DNA from: an uncultured Oscillospiraceae bacterium
Lineage (GTDB): Bacteria; Bacillota; Clostridia; Oscillospirales; Oscillospiraceae
Length of the DNA: 27,073 nt
Reading direction: 5' to 3'
Assembly (NCBI GenBank): GCA_910585265.1
Contig: CAJUCA010000043.1
Location: 1-27,073 of the forward strand
Made by a program: the position numbers and the translations under genes. The notes under the pieces are model-generated. The model ran no database searches, was not told the origin of the DNA, and worked only from the letters and a program-made list of their open reading frames with translations. Positions 14,727-21,821 of this stretch are shown piece after piece. Numbering within the stretch: position 1 is the first letter of the stretch; the number at the start of each line of letters is the position of its first letter.

Positions 14727-15515
14727 ATGAAAGTTGTGATTCTGGCGGGCGGCCTGGGCACCCGCATCAGCGAAGAAAGCCACCTGAAGCCGAAACCCAT
14801 GATTGAAATCGGGGAACGGCCCATCCTGTGGCACATCATGAAGATTTACTCCCACTACGGGTTCCACGAATTTGTCATCTGCCTGGGGTATAAGGGGAAT
14901 CTGATCAAGGAGTTTTTCGCGGACTATTATTTTCATATGTCCGATGTCACTTTCGACCTGACCCGGGGGAACGAGATGACCATCCACAACAATGTGGCGG
15001 AGCCGTGGAAGGTGACGCTGGTGGACACGGGGCTCCAGTCCATGACGGGGGCGCGGCTCTCCCGGGTGCGGCGCTATCTGGACGGCGGGCCGTTCATGAT
15101 GACCTACGGGGACGGCGTGGGGGATATCTGCATTCCCAAGCTGCTGGAGTTCCACAGGCAGACGGGCCGGAAGGCCACGCTGACTGGGATTCAGCTGGGG
15201 GCGCGGTTTGGCGTAGTGGACGTGGCCCCGGACTCGGACATCGTGCGGGGATTCCAGGAGAAGCCCCGGGAGGAGGGCGCCTGGATCAACGGCGGCTTTA
15301 TGGTGCTGGAGCCCTCGGTACTGGACTATGTCCACGATGACTCCGGCCCCTTTGAGAAGGTGGCGCTGGAGCGGCTTAGCCGGGAGGGGGAGCTGGCCAT
15401 CTACCGGCACGCCGGCTTCTGGCAGTGCATGGACACCCAGCGGGACAAGGAGCTGCTGGAAGGGTACTGGAACAGCGGACGGGCCCAGTGGAAGGTGTGG
15501 GGGGATCAGGCATGA
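14727..15515 (+). CDS. rfbF: Glucose-1-phosphate cytidylyltransferase
   Basis: The 262-residue enzyme makes CDP-glucose from CTP and glucose-1-phosphate, the first step of the CDP-deoxysugar pathway. It shows the nucleotidyltransferase signature LAGGLGTR (residues 6-13), LKPKPMIEIGERPILWHIMK, the RfbF-specific FADYYFHMSDVTFDLTRGN, TYGDGVGDI with a metal-binding Asp, and AWINGGFMVLEPSVLDY. Length and motifs match RfbF throughout. It supplies the dehydratase encoded at 7827; in many genomes rfbF and rfbG are adjacent, whereas here five genes separate them. Its stop overlaps the next start (ATGA). Confidence 0.95.
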   Translation: MKVVILAGGLGTRISEESHLKPKPMIEIGERPILWHIMKIYSHYGFHEFVICLGYKGNLIKEFFADYYFHMSDVTFDLTRGNEMTIHNNVAEPWKVTLVDTGLQSMTGARLSRVRRYLDGGPFMMTYGDGVGDICIPKLLEFHRQTGRKATLTGIQLGARFGVVDVAPDSDIVRGFQEKPREEGAWINGGFMVLEPSVLDYVHDDSGPFEKVALERLSREGELAIYRHAGFWQCMDTQRDKELLEGYWNSGRAQWKVWGDQA

Positions 15516-16042
15516 GGTTTGTGGAGACGGCGCTGCGGGACGTCCTCCTGATTGAGCCCCAGCCCAATGTTGACGGCCGGGGGTATTTCAGCCGGGCGTT
15601 CTGCCAGCTGGAGTGCGCCCAGGCGGGGATCACCTGCCATTTTGTTCAGGACAACCTGTCGTACAACGAGCGCGCCGGCACCTTCCGGGGGATGCACTTT
15701 CAAAAGGAGCCCTACGGGGAGGATAAGCTCCTGCGCTGCATCGCGGGGGGGATCGACGATGTGATCGTAGATCTGCGGCCCGGTTCCCCCACCTACCGGA
15801 GGTGGGAAAAATACCGCCTGACGGCGGAGAACGGGCGGGCGCTGTTTATCCCGAAGGGGTTTGCCCACGGGTATGTCACGCTGTGCGGCCATACGTCGGT
15901 CTACTATAAGGTCTCCCAGTTCTACCATTCGGAGGCGGCCGGCGGGATCCGCTGGGACGATCCCGCCATCGGGATCACGTGGGACCTGCCCCCGGAAGAA
16001 ATGATTATGAGCGAACAGGACAGGGCTTGGCCGCCCCTGTGA
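15512..16042 (+). CDS. RmlC-like 3,5-epimerase (dTDP-4-dehydrorhamnose 3,5-epimerase family)
   Basis: The 176-residue cupin resembles RmlC over its whole length: PNVDGRGYFSRAF, FVQDNLSYN, the catalytic His in FRGMHFQ (H62), DDVIVDLRPGSPTYRRWE, LFIPKGFAHGYVTL and YYKVSQFYHSEAAGGIRWDD. RmlC epimerises C3 and C5 of 4-keto-6-deoxy sugars. No dTDP-sugar genes are nearby, but CDP-glucose genes are, so the natural substrate is probably the CDP-4-keto-6-deoxyglucose made by RfbG. The gene starts inside the rfbF stop (ATGA), indicating translational coupling. The nucleotide specificity is an inference from context. Confidence 0.9.
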   Translation: MRFVETALRDVLLIEPQPNVDGRGYFSRAFCQLECAQAGITCHFVQDNLSYNERAGTFRGMHFQKEPYGEDKLLRCIAGGIDDVIVDLRPGSPTYRRWEKYRLTAENGRALFIPKGFAHGYVTLCGHTSVYYKVSQFYHSEAAGGIRWDDPAIGITWDLPPEEMIMSEQDRAWPPL

Positions 16043-16063
16043 GCCCGCGAGGAGGAAAACGCC

Positions 16064-17560
16064 ATGCTGGAAATCCTTTCAAAGCCGATTTTGGTCTCAG
16101 GAAGCTCGGTGGGGCCGCTGGAGGTCCACTATGCTGCGGATGCGGCGCAGACGGGCTGGAATGAGAAATGCTTTGACTACATTAAGCGGTTTGAACAGAC
16201 GGTGTGCGAGACGCTGGGCGTGAAATACGCGGTGGCTACGCCGTCGTGCACCGCCGCGCTTCACCTGTCCCTGCTGACCATCGGGGTCAAGGCCGGGGAT
16301 GAGGTGATCTTGCCGGACAGCACCTGGGTGGCCACGGCCAACGCCGTGTCCTATACCGGCGCGACGCCTGTTTTTGTGGACGCGTGCCAGGACGACTGGA
16401 CCATGGACCCGGACGCTGTGGAGCGGGCGATTACCCCCAGGACCAAGGCGATTATCCCCGTGCATCTCTACGGACACCCGTGTAAAATGGACCGGCTCAA
16501 CGCCATCGCGAAAGCCCACGGGCTGTATGTGATTGAGGACGCGGCCCAGAGCATGGGGAGCCTGTACCACGGCAGACACACCGGCTCCCTGGGCGATATG
16601 GCCTGCTTCAGCTTCCACGGCTCCAAAATTGTGGTCATGGGCGAGGGGGGCGTTTTCACCACCAGCGATGAAAACCTTTACAACCGGGCAAAATTCCTGG
16701 CAGATGTGGCCAAGCACCCCACGAAGCGTTTTTTCAACGATGAGGTGGGCTATAAATTCCGCCTTTCCAACCTCCAGGCGGCCTTCGGCACGGCCCAGAT
16801 GGAGCGGCTGGAGGAGATTGTGGCGAAAAAGCGCCGGATATTCCAGTGGTACCGGGAGGAACTGGGCGGGGTCGAGGGGCTGGAGTGGAACCCGGAGCTC
16901 CCGGATACTCGGAATAACTACTGGATGGTAACGCCCGTCCTGGATGAACGGTGGGAATATGACGCGGCCTGGCTGCTGGCGGAGCTGGACCGGCGGGCTG
17001 TCTCCGGGCGCCCCTTCTTTTACCGGATCACGGATTTCCCCATGTACGCGCAGTTCCGCCGGGAGCAGACGCCGGTGGCGCGGCGGCTCCACGAACGGGG
17101 GCTGAACCTGCCCTGCGGGGCGGAGCTGACGCATGAGGAGGTCAAATACGTCTGCGCCCACCTGCGCAATATTTTGACGGGCGGAGAGGTATCGAAGCCC
17201 ATCACCGGATGGCTGGCCCGCCGGGAGCGGTTTTTGAGGGAGCGGGCCGGGTTCCCCGGCGTGGAGTTTATCAACCCGGATTTTCGCGCCATGGACTGCG
17301 AGATTTCCCTTGTAAAGCCGGAGGAGCTTACGGAGGGACTACTGGAGCGTCTGCACGGGGAACTGGGCTTCCAGCGGCTGTTCATCCGGGAAAGCGGCGG
17401 GGAAAGCACCGCCATAGGGAGGCTGGAAAGCCTGGGGTTCGTCGAGCGGCAGCGGATTCCCATGGTGCGGGCGGAGGGCCGCCCGGAGCCCATGGAGCTG
17501 TTCCGGCAGCCCTATGCGGACGTCCAGGGGTATGACGTGATTTTAATGAAGGCGTTTTAG
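16064..17560 (+). CDS. DegT/DnrJ/EryC1-family sugar aminotransferase with C-terminal extension
   Basis: Residues 1 to about 370 of 498 are a PLP-dependent sugar aminotransferase: TPSCTAALHLSLL, DSTWVATANAV, the cofactor-holding IEDAAQSMGS (D159) and the Schiff-base lysine in FSFHGSKIVVMGEGG (K188). Having Lys rather than His here argues for transamination of a 4-keto (or 3-keto) sugar and against the His-type 3-dehydratases (RfbH/DdhC) also found in CDP-sugar pathways. The C-terminal 125 residues (from about TGGEVSKPITG) are absent from ordinary family members of about 370 residues. They contain ELTEGLLERLHGELGFQRLF and IGRLESLGFVERQRIPMVR, which resemble parts of a GNAT N-acetyltransferase, but I cannot confirm this. 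It probably makes an amino-dideoxy sugar for the glycan. Confidence 0.9.
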   Translation: MLEILSKPILVSGSSVGPLEVHYAADAAQTGWNEKCFDYIKRFEQTVCETLGVKYAVATPSCTAALHLSLLTIGVKAGDEVILPDSTWVATANAVSYTGATPVFVDACQDDWTMDPDAVERAITPRTKAIIPVHLYGHPCKMDRLNAIAKAHGLYVIEDAAQSMGSLYHGRHTGSLGDMACFSFHGSKIVVMGEGGVFTTSDENLYNRAKFLADVAKHPTKRFFNDEVGYKFRLSNLQAAFGTAQMERLEEIVAKKRRIFQWYREELGGVEGLEWNPELPDTRNNYWMVTPVLDERWEYDAAWLLAELDRRAVSGRPFFYRITDFPMYAQFRREQTPVARRLHERGLNLPCGAELTHEEVKYVCAHLRNILTGGEVSKPITGWLARRERFLRERAGFPGVEFINPDFRAMDCEISLVKPEELTEGLLERLHGELGFQRLFIRESGGESTAIGRLESLGFVERQRIPMVRAEGRPEPMELFRQPYADVQGYDVILMKAF

Positions 17561-17569
17561 GAGGAAGCC

Positions 17570-18724
17570 ATGAGGGACACGGGGACGGTATATTTTTTCA
17601 CGGGGTTGTCGGGCGCGGGCAAGACCACCATTGGCGGACTGTTCTACCGGCGGCTGAAAGCGACGAAGCCCAACGTGGTGCTGCTGGATGGGGACGAGAT
17701 CCGCGTGGCCTTTGGCGAGGATGTGGGCTACACCCAGGAGGAGCGCCTGCGCTGGGCGGGGCGGATCTTCCGAGTGTGCAAGCTGCTGGCCAGCCAGGGG
17801 ATCGACGTGGTGGTGTGCTCCATCGCCATGTACGACAACGTGCGGCGGTGGAACAGGGAAAACATCCCCAATTACAAAGAGATCTACATAAAAGTCAGCA
17901 GGGACACCCTGCTCCAGCGCAACCAGAAGGGGCTCTATACTGTGGGGAAGAACGTGGTGGGCATCGACCTGCCGTTTGAGGAGCCCCAGAGCCCCGACCT
18001 TGTGGTACCCAACGACGGCGGCTGCACCCCTCTGGAGTTGGTGGAGGAGCTGGAGCGGGCACTGTATCCCAACATCGTGGAGGATGCGGTGGACAACACC
18101 GCCTACTGGAACCAGTATTACAAAAACCGGGTGTGCTCCGAGGAACCCTCCCCCTTTGCCCAGTACGTGGCCACCCTGGTGGAACCGGGGCGACGGATGG
18201 TGGAGCTGGGCTGCGGCAATGGGCGGGACGCGGTGTTTTTTGCCGCCCAGGGGCTGGATATCACGGCGCTGGATATGTCCCAGGAGGCGGTCTCCCAGCT
18301 GCAAAGCCGGGGAATCGCCAACGCGGAGTTTTTGTGCGGCGATTTCGTCAATTCGGATATCCACCAGCCGGAGAGCTACGACTACGCCTACAGCCGGTTC
18401 ACGATTCACTCCATCAACCGCAACCAGGAGCAGGTGCTGCTGAACAACTTATTCCGGGGCCTGCGGTCAGAGGGCAGGCTGTTTATTGAGGTGCGCGGGG
18501 TAAACGACCCGCTGTTCGGCAAGGGCAGGCAGGTAGAGCGCAACGCCTATTTTTATGACAACCACTACCGGCGCTTCATCGTGTTGGACGAGCTGGTGGC
18601 ATCGTTGGAGCAGCGTGGCTTCCGCGTGGAGTATGCCCAGGAGCGCACCGGCTTCGCGCCCTACGGCAACGATGATCCCCCGGTGATCCGCATTGTGGCG
18701 GCAAAACCGGAGAGCACCGTATGA
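17570..18724 (+). CDS. APS kinase-like/methyltransferase fusion protein
   Basis: The 384-residue product has two enzymes in one chain. Residues 1-165 follow CysC: P-loop GLSGAGKT (12-19), LLDGDEIRVAFGEDVGYT, NQKGLYTVGK and NVVGIDLPFEEPQSPDLVV, the adenylylsulfate kinase pattern, which makes PAPS from APS. Residues about 175-384 are a class I SAM methyltransferase (motif I MVELGCGNGRDAVFF, 210-224; then ITALDMSQEAV and LRSEGRLFIEVRG). AGGAGG stands right before the ATG, and the stop overlaps the next gene (ATGA). APS kinase-like domains in glycan clusters may also phosphorylate other substrates, and no sulfurylase or sulfotransferase is visible here, so PAPS synthesis is not certain. The neighbouring PHP protein belongs to a family that can hydrolyse pAp, the by-product of PAPS use. 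Confidence 0.85.
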   Translation: MRDTGTVYFFTGLSGAGKTTIGGLFYRRLKATKPNVVLLDGDEIRVAFGEDVGYTQEERLRWAGRIFRVCKLLASQGIDVVVCSIAMYDNVRRWNRENIPNYKEIYIKVSRDTLLQRNQKGLYTVGKNVVGIDLPFEEPQSPDLVVPNDGGCTPLELVEELERALYPNIVEDAVDNTAYWNQYYKNRVCSEEPSPFAQYVATLVEPGRRMVELGCGNGRDAVFFAAQGLDITALDMSQEAVSQLQSRGIANAEFLCGDFVNSDIHQPESYDYAYSRFTIHSINRNQEQVLLNNLFRGLRSEGRLFIEVRGVNDPLFGKGRQVERNAYFYDNHYRRFIVLDELVASLEQRGFRVEYAQERTGFAPYGNDDPPVIRIVAAKPESTV

Positions 18725-19542
18725 GCGTCCTATGCGATCTCCACAACCACACCACCGCATCCGACGGACAGTACACCCCTGCGGAGCTGGTGCAGCTGGC
18801 AAAAAAACGCGGCCTGTCTGTGCTGGCCGTCACCGACCACGATGCCATCGCGGGGGTGGACGAGGCCCAGCGGGCCGGGGAAACTCTGGGCATTCAAGTG
18901 ATCCGCGGGGTGGAGCTGAGCGCCAAGGACTATCCCAACTGCCACATCCTGGGTTACGGTTTCCGGGACGGGGACACGGAGCTGGCCCGGCTCTGTGAAC
19001 AATTCCGGGCGGGCCGGGAGGAGCGGAAATATAGGATCGTGGATTTCCTCCGAGAGAAAGGTGTGGACATTGATCTCAACGAAGTGGAGGAACTGGCGGG
19101 CGGCGAGGTGATCGCCCGGCCCCATTTTGCCCGGGCGATGGTGAAGAACGGGTACGTGAGCACCAACCGGGAGGCGTTCGATCGCTACTTGGACACGGAG
19201 GAGTTCCGGCAGAGGGTGAAGCGCTTCAAGGCGGATGCCAAGACCTGCGTGGAGGCCGTCAAGGCGGCGGGGGGAAAGGTCTCCCTGGCCCACCCCTACC
19301 AGATGGGGTTTCCCGACGGCGAGCTGGAGGGGCTTGTGTCCCGCCTCAAGGTCTGGGGCCTGGACGCCATTGAGTGCTTCTACCCGAAGTACACTTTGGA
19401 GCAGCAACAATTTTATCTCCATCTGGCGGACAAATACGAGCTTCACCAGACCGGCGGAAGCGATTTCCACGGCGAACAGGTGAAACCGGATGTGGAACTG
19501 GCCGCGCTGGAATTGGAGCTGGAGTGGCTGCTGCAAACCTGA
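18721..19542 (+). CDS. PHP-domain phosphoesterase (RNase AM/YciV-like)
   Basis: The 273-residue metal-dependent phosphatase has the PHP signature: DLHNHTTASDGQ (H8, H10), VTDHDAIAG (D39, H40), RGVELSA (E65), HILGYGF, IARPHFARAMV, LAHPYQMG and the closing TGGSDFHGE. This order is that of the YciV/RnaAM group, characterised members of which hydrolyse 3',5'-nucleoside bisphosphates such as pAp and short RNAs. The start overlaps the stop of the APS-kinase fusion, so the two are coupled; removal of pAp after sulfate transfer would fit. It is the last gene of the glycosylation cluster. No clear terminator follows it. The housekeeping role alone is also possible. Confidence 0.87.
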   Translation: MSVLCDLHNHTTASDGQYTPAELVQLAKKRGLSVLAVTDHDAIAGVDEAQRAGETLGIQVIRGVELSAKDYPNCHILGYGFRDGDTELARLCEQFRAGREERKYRIVDFLREKGVDIDLNEVEELAGGEVIARPHFARAMVKNGYVSTNREAFDRYLDTEEFRQRVKRFKADAKTCVEAVKAAGGKVSLAHPYQMGFPDGELEGLVSRLKVWGLDAIECFYPKYTLEQQQFYLHLADKYELHQTGGSDFHGEQVKPDVELAALELELEWLLQT

Positions 19543-19688
19543 AGGCAATTCCTACAATCAGATAAAGTAACCGTCTTTTGAAAGTCGAAGCATGGGACAG
19601 AACGAAATACTGTATTTATTTTGTGCGCCTTAATTCTTTAAAAGTATTTCTGTCTTCCAAAAATCCTTTACCCAGTGGACGCTATTGA

Positions 19689-20366
19689 ATGAAAAAATAT
19701 TTAATACTCGTATCTGAGAATTCAAAACACATCACAAGAACATGTGAAATTTTACACCGTTCCGAGGTAGACGTGACTTGTGTGAATAATATGGGTGACG
19801 CAAAAGCAGGACTGAAAATACACAGTCCTGCTTTTGTATTGCTTGATTTTAACATTAAAGGGTCAAAATTCCTGTTATATGAAATTGCTTCCGGGCAATG
19901 GCTCCCAAGGCCATATGTTATGGTGGCATCGGACTATGCAAATGGTAATGACCGTGCGGAGATGCTCCGGCTCGGTGCGGATATTTGCATAGAACGCCCC
20001 ATCAATGTGGAGGAAGTATTAGCTGTGATTCATGCTGTGAGGCGACGGTATAGACGTTTGCCTGTAATAGAGTATGAAGATCTGACCATTAACACCGCAA
20101 GACGCGCGGTGACAATGCGCGGAAAGCAGGTTGCACTAACAAATAAGGAGTATGAGGTACTTTGTGTTTTGGCAAACCATGTCGGCATTGTTTTGTCGAA
20201 GGAAGAGATTTTTCGCACCGTATGGAAGTGCAGTTATGACCCCAATTCCACAAATGTGGCTGAGCAGGTATCCTCACTTCGCTTTAAACTTGGTCTTGAC
20301 CGTAGAGACAACACATATATCCAAACAGTGATTGGGATTGGATATCGTTTTGGAAAATCAACATAA
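19689..20366 (+). CDS. Orphan OmpR/PhoB-family response regulator with degenerate receiver
   Basis: The 225-residue product has a receiver domain (1 to about 120) and an OmpR-type winged-helix DNA-binding domain (about 128-225: TINTARRAVTMRG, LTNKEYEVLCVLANH, the transactivation loop, SSLRFKLG, IGIGYRF). The phosphoacceptor Asp may be D53 (FVLLDFNIKG), but the usual acidic pair near residue 9 reads S-E, and the conserved K-P near the end reads ERPIN (R-P), so phosphorylation may be weak or absent. No histidine kinase lies nearby. The DNA-binding half resembles VanR-type regulators. Codon use and AT content differ from the GC-rich cluster to its left, consistent with transfer. The ribosome binding site is weak. 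Its target is unknown; the next genes (sigma-like, recombinases) are candidates. Confidence 0.82.
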   Translation: MKKYLILVSENSKHITRTCEILHRSEVDVTCVNNMGDAKAGLKIHSPAFVLLDFNIKGSKFLLYEIASGQWLPRPYVMVASDYANGNDRAEMLRLGADICIERPINVEEVLAVIHAVRRRYRRLPVIEYEDLTINTARRAVTMRGKQVALTNKEYEVLCVLANHVGIVLSKEEIFRTVWKCSYDPNSTNVAEQVSSLRFKLGLDRRDNTYIQTVIGIGYRFGKST

Positions 20367-20697
20367 ATTGTTTATATATTTCTTTTTTTGACATTTTTTG
20401 TCGAAACTTGTCGGACAAACCCAAACCGATCCCAAACCGCGTTCAAAATTTGTCTGCAATTTAATGGTAACATTTTACTGTAAATTTCTTCCTGCTTGAA
20501 CAAAGTTATGTAGTTGGGGGGGGGATGGTTATGAGTATAGATGCTTACTTGCTTTTGAGCAAAGGACGCCCACCGCCGCAGGTCTAAATTTCTTGCTTAT
20601 GCGCACGAATTGAAAATTGACCATGTGTTGCTGCGGTGGAATAACCTTGACACCCGCCGGCAACCTATCAAAACTGTCAAAAGAAAGGTTTGTAAAA
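20367..20697. other. Intergenic region with dyads, a G9 tract and a possible 20-codon ORF
   Basis: No established gene. The AT-rich start contains a perfect dyad TTGTC-G-GACAA (20408-20418) and a related TTTGACA/TGTCGAAA pair just upstream, possible operators for the neighbouring regulator. A run of nine G (20516-20524) directly precedes an ATG at 20525 that opens a 20-residue frame (MVMSIDAYLLLSKGRPPPQV, stop at 20585-20587). The G-run could act as a ribosome binding site and is prone to slippage. TTGACA at 20647-20652 is a good -35, but no -10 stands at the right distance. Confidence 0.35.
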
Positions 20698-21198
20698 ATG
20701 ACTGTCGATATCAAAACATATGTCGTTGGCCTATTGGAGTCGTATCAAAAGCGTTCAAAGCAAATTGACCTTTTGCACTACGAACTGTCCCATCAGACCG
20801 ACATATCCGAAAACGAGATGATCAATGCCTTGGCCCTCTCCCATGGGGAAGGCGGGAGCGGAACCATCGGACATATTTCCGATAAGACGCTCTATATTGC
20901 CCTGAATTATCAGGAGCAGGTACAGAAAGCCAGCAGCGCGTCCAAAAGCGAGGTTGCCACACAGTTAATGGAACTGGAAAACCTTCAAAAGCGGTTGACA
21001 TACTATGTATCGCTTTTGGACAAGCGGCAGGCGGAGTTGCTTGAGCTGCTCTATTTTGAAGGTTATTCGCAGGAGGAATGCGCCGCAAAGCTGGGGATCG
21101 CCACGCGTACCGTGCGCCGGATCAAAGATGAGGCCCTGAATGCCCTGGCAGAGCTGTACTGCTTTGCCGAAGGCGTTGCGTCCAGAAATCTGTCCTGA
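20698..21198 (+). CDS. Sigma-70 region 4-like regulator
   Basis: The 166-residue product has an N-terminal half (VVGLLESYQKRSKQIDLLHY, then LENLQKRLTYYVSLLDKRQ) that is helical and polar. The C-terminal part is a sigma region 4 type helix-turn-helix: AELLELLYFEGYSQEECAAK, then LGIATRTVRRIKDEALNALA. Region 2 is absent, so it is not a complete sigma factor. Similar short proteins (DUF1492 or ArpU-like) are common in prophages and integrative elements of Firmicutes and act as activators of late or transfer genes. I chose ATG 20698 (AGAAAGG upstream) over 20617, whose extra 27 residues look non-coding. It is followed by its own terminator. Confidence 0.75.
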   Translation: MTVDIKTYVVGLLESYQKRSKQIDLLHYELSHQTDISENEMINALALSHGEGGSGTIGHISDKTLYIALNYQEQVQKASSASKSEVATQLMELENLQKRLTYYVSLLDKRQAELLELLYFEGYSQEECAAKLGIATRTVRRIKDEALNALAELYCFAEGVASRNLS

Positions 21199-21292
21199 TG
21201 CTGGCCAGAAAGTTTCCTGCAAATGTCCGCAAATTGTCCGCAGCATGGTACTTGAAATGTCCAATTATTCTGTGTTATGATTAAGCTGTCAA

Positions 21293-21340
21293 AAAAAGAG
21301 GTGCTCACCGGGGATGTTTCCCAGCGGGCATCTCTTTTTC
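21293..21340 (+). terminator. Rho-independent terminator after the sigma-like gene
   Basis: AAAAAGAGGTGC (21293-21304) pairs with GCATCTCTTTTT (21328-21339), 12 bp with one G-U. The loop of 23 bases can pair further inside, and the right arm supplies the T-run. Confidence 0.8.
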
Positions 21341-21407
21341 CTGCGGCGGGCATAGCCTGGCCGCTTTTTTCATACCTTTCTATCAACGGAAAAAGGAGGT
21401 CGGCATC

Positions 21408-21671
21408 ATGTCACAGACCATCACACCGGAGGAATACCAGCACCTTAGAGACGTAGACATTCGTACCGTAGACCCGGACACAGTGCCGGATATTCGGTCA
21501 GTTCACATTGACCCAACGCTCCCGCCCGCCGAGCGCATTCGGGATGTGGCGCGGCAGATGAACGGGAATCCATTAGTCTACCGCTGCGGCGGGCTCCTGG
21601 TCAAGACTTCGTTTGCCGGCACACGGCCCCTCCAGGCGGTGCTGGAGGACTGCCTGGAGCATTCTATCTGA
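21408..21671 (+). CDS. Small protein of the DUF6870 type
   Basis: This 87-residue protein has an excellent ribosome binding site (AAAAAGGAGG) 10 bases before the ATG. The motif LRDVDIRTVDPDTVPDIRSV, the segment LPPAERIRDVARQMNGNP and the C-terminal RCGGLLVKTSFAGTRPLQAV recall the small proteins annotated DUF6870 that recur in clostridial mobile elements, often next to serine recombinases. The function is unknown. It has no signal peptide, membrane segment or DNA-binding motif that I can see. It lies between the terminator of the sigma-like gene and the promoter of the recombinase operon. Confidence 0.7.
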   Translation: MSQTITPEEYQHLRDVDIRTVDPDTVPDIRSVHIDPTLPPAERIRDVARQMNGNPLVYRCGGLLVKTSFAGTRPLQAVLEDCLEHSI

Positions 21672-21704
21672 CAGCGGCTCTGACAGCGGCGAAAAAAGTA
21701 ATGC

Positions 21705-21733
21705 TTTACATATGAGGACGAAACTGATATACT
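21705..21733 (+). promoter_or_regulatory. Sigma-A-type promoter of the recombinase operon
   Basis: TTTACA (21705-21710) and TATACT (21728-21733) are separated by exactly 17 bp, each one base from consensus. The first recombinase ATG lies 88 bp after the -10, leaving a leader of about 80 nt. Confidence 0.75.
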
Positions 21734-21821
21734 GAACGTGGATCAAATCAGAACAGGCAGTTCCATGAGCATTTTCTGACGAAGTATCTGCGTTCGCAGA
21801 GGAAAGTCAGGAGGTTTTCTC

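Noticed and set aside
16064..17560. CDP-4-keto-6-deoxyglucose 3-dehydratase (RfbH/DdhC)
   Set aside because: The catalytic position has Lys (K188) as in aminotransferases, not the His of the 3-dehydratases.
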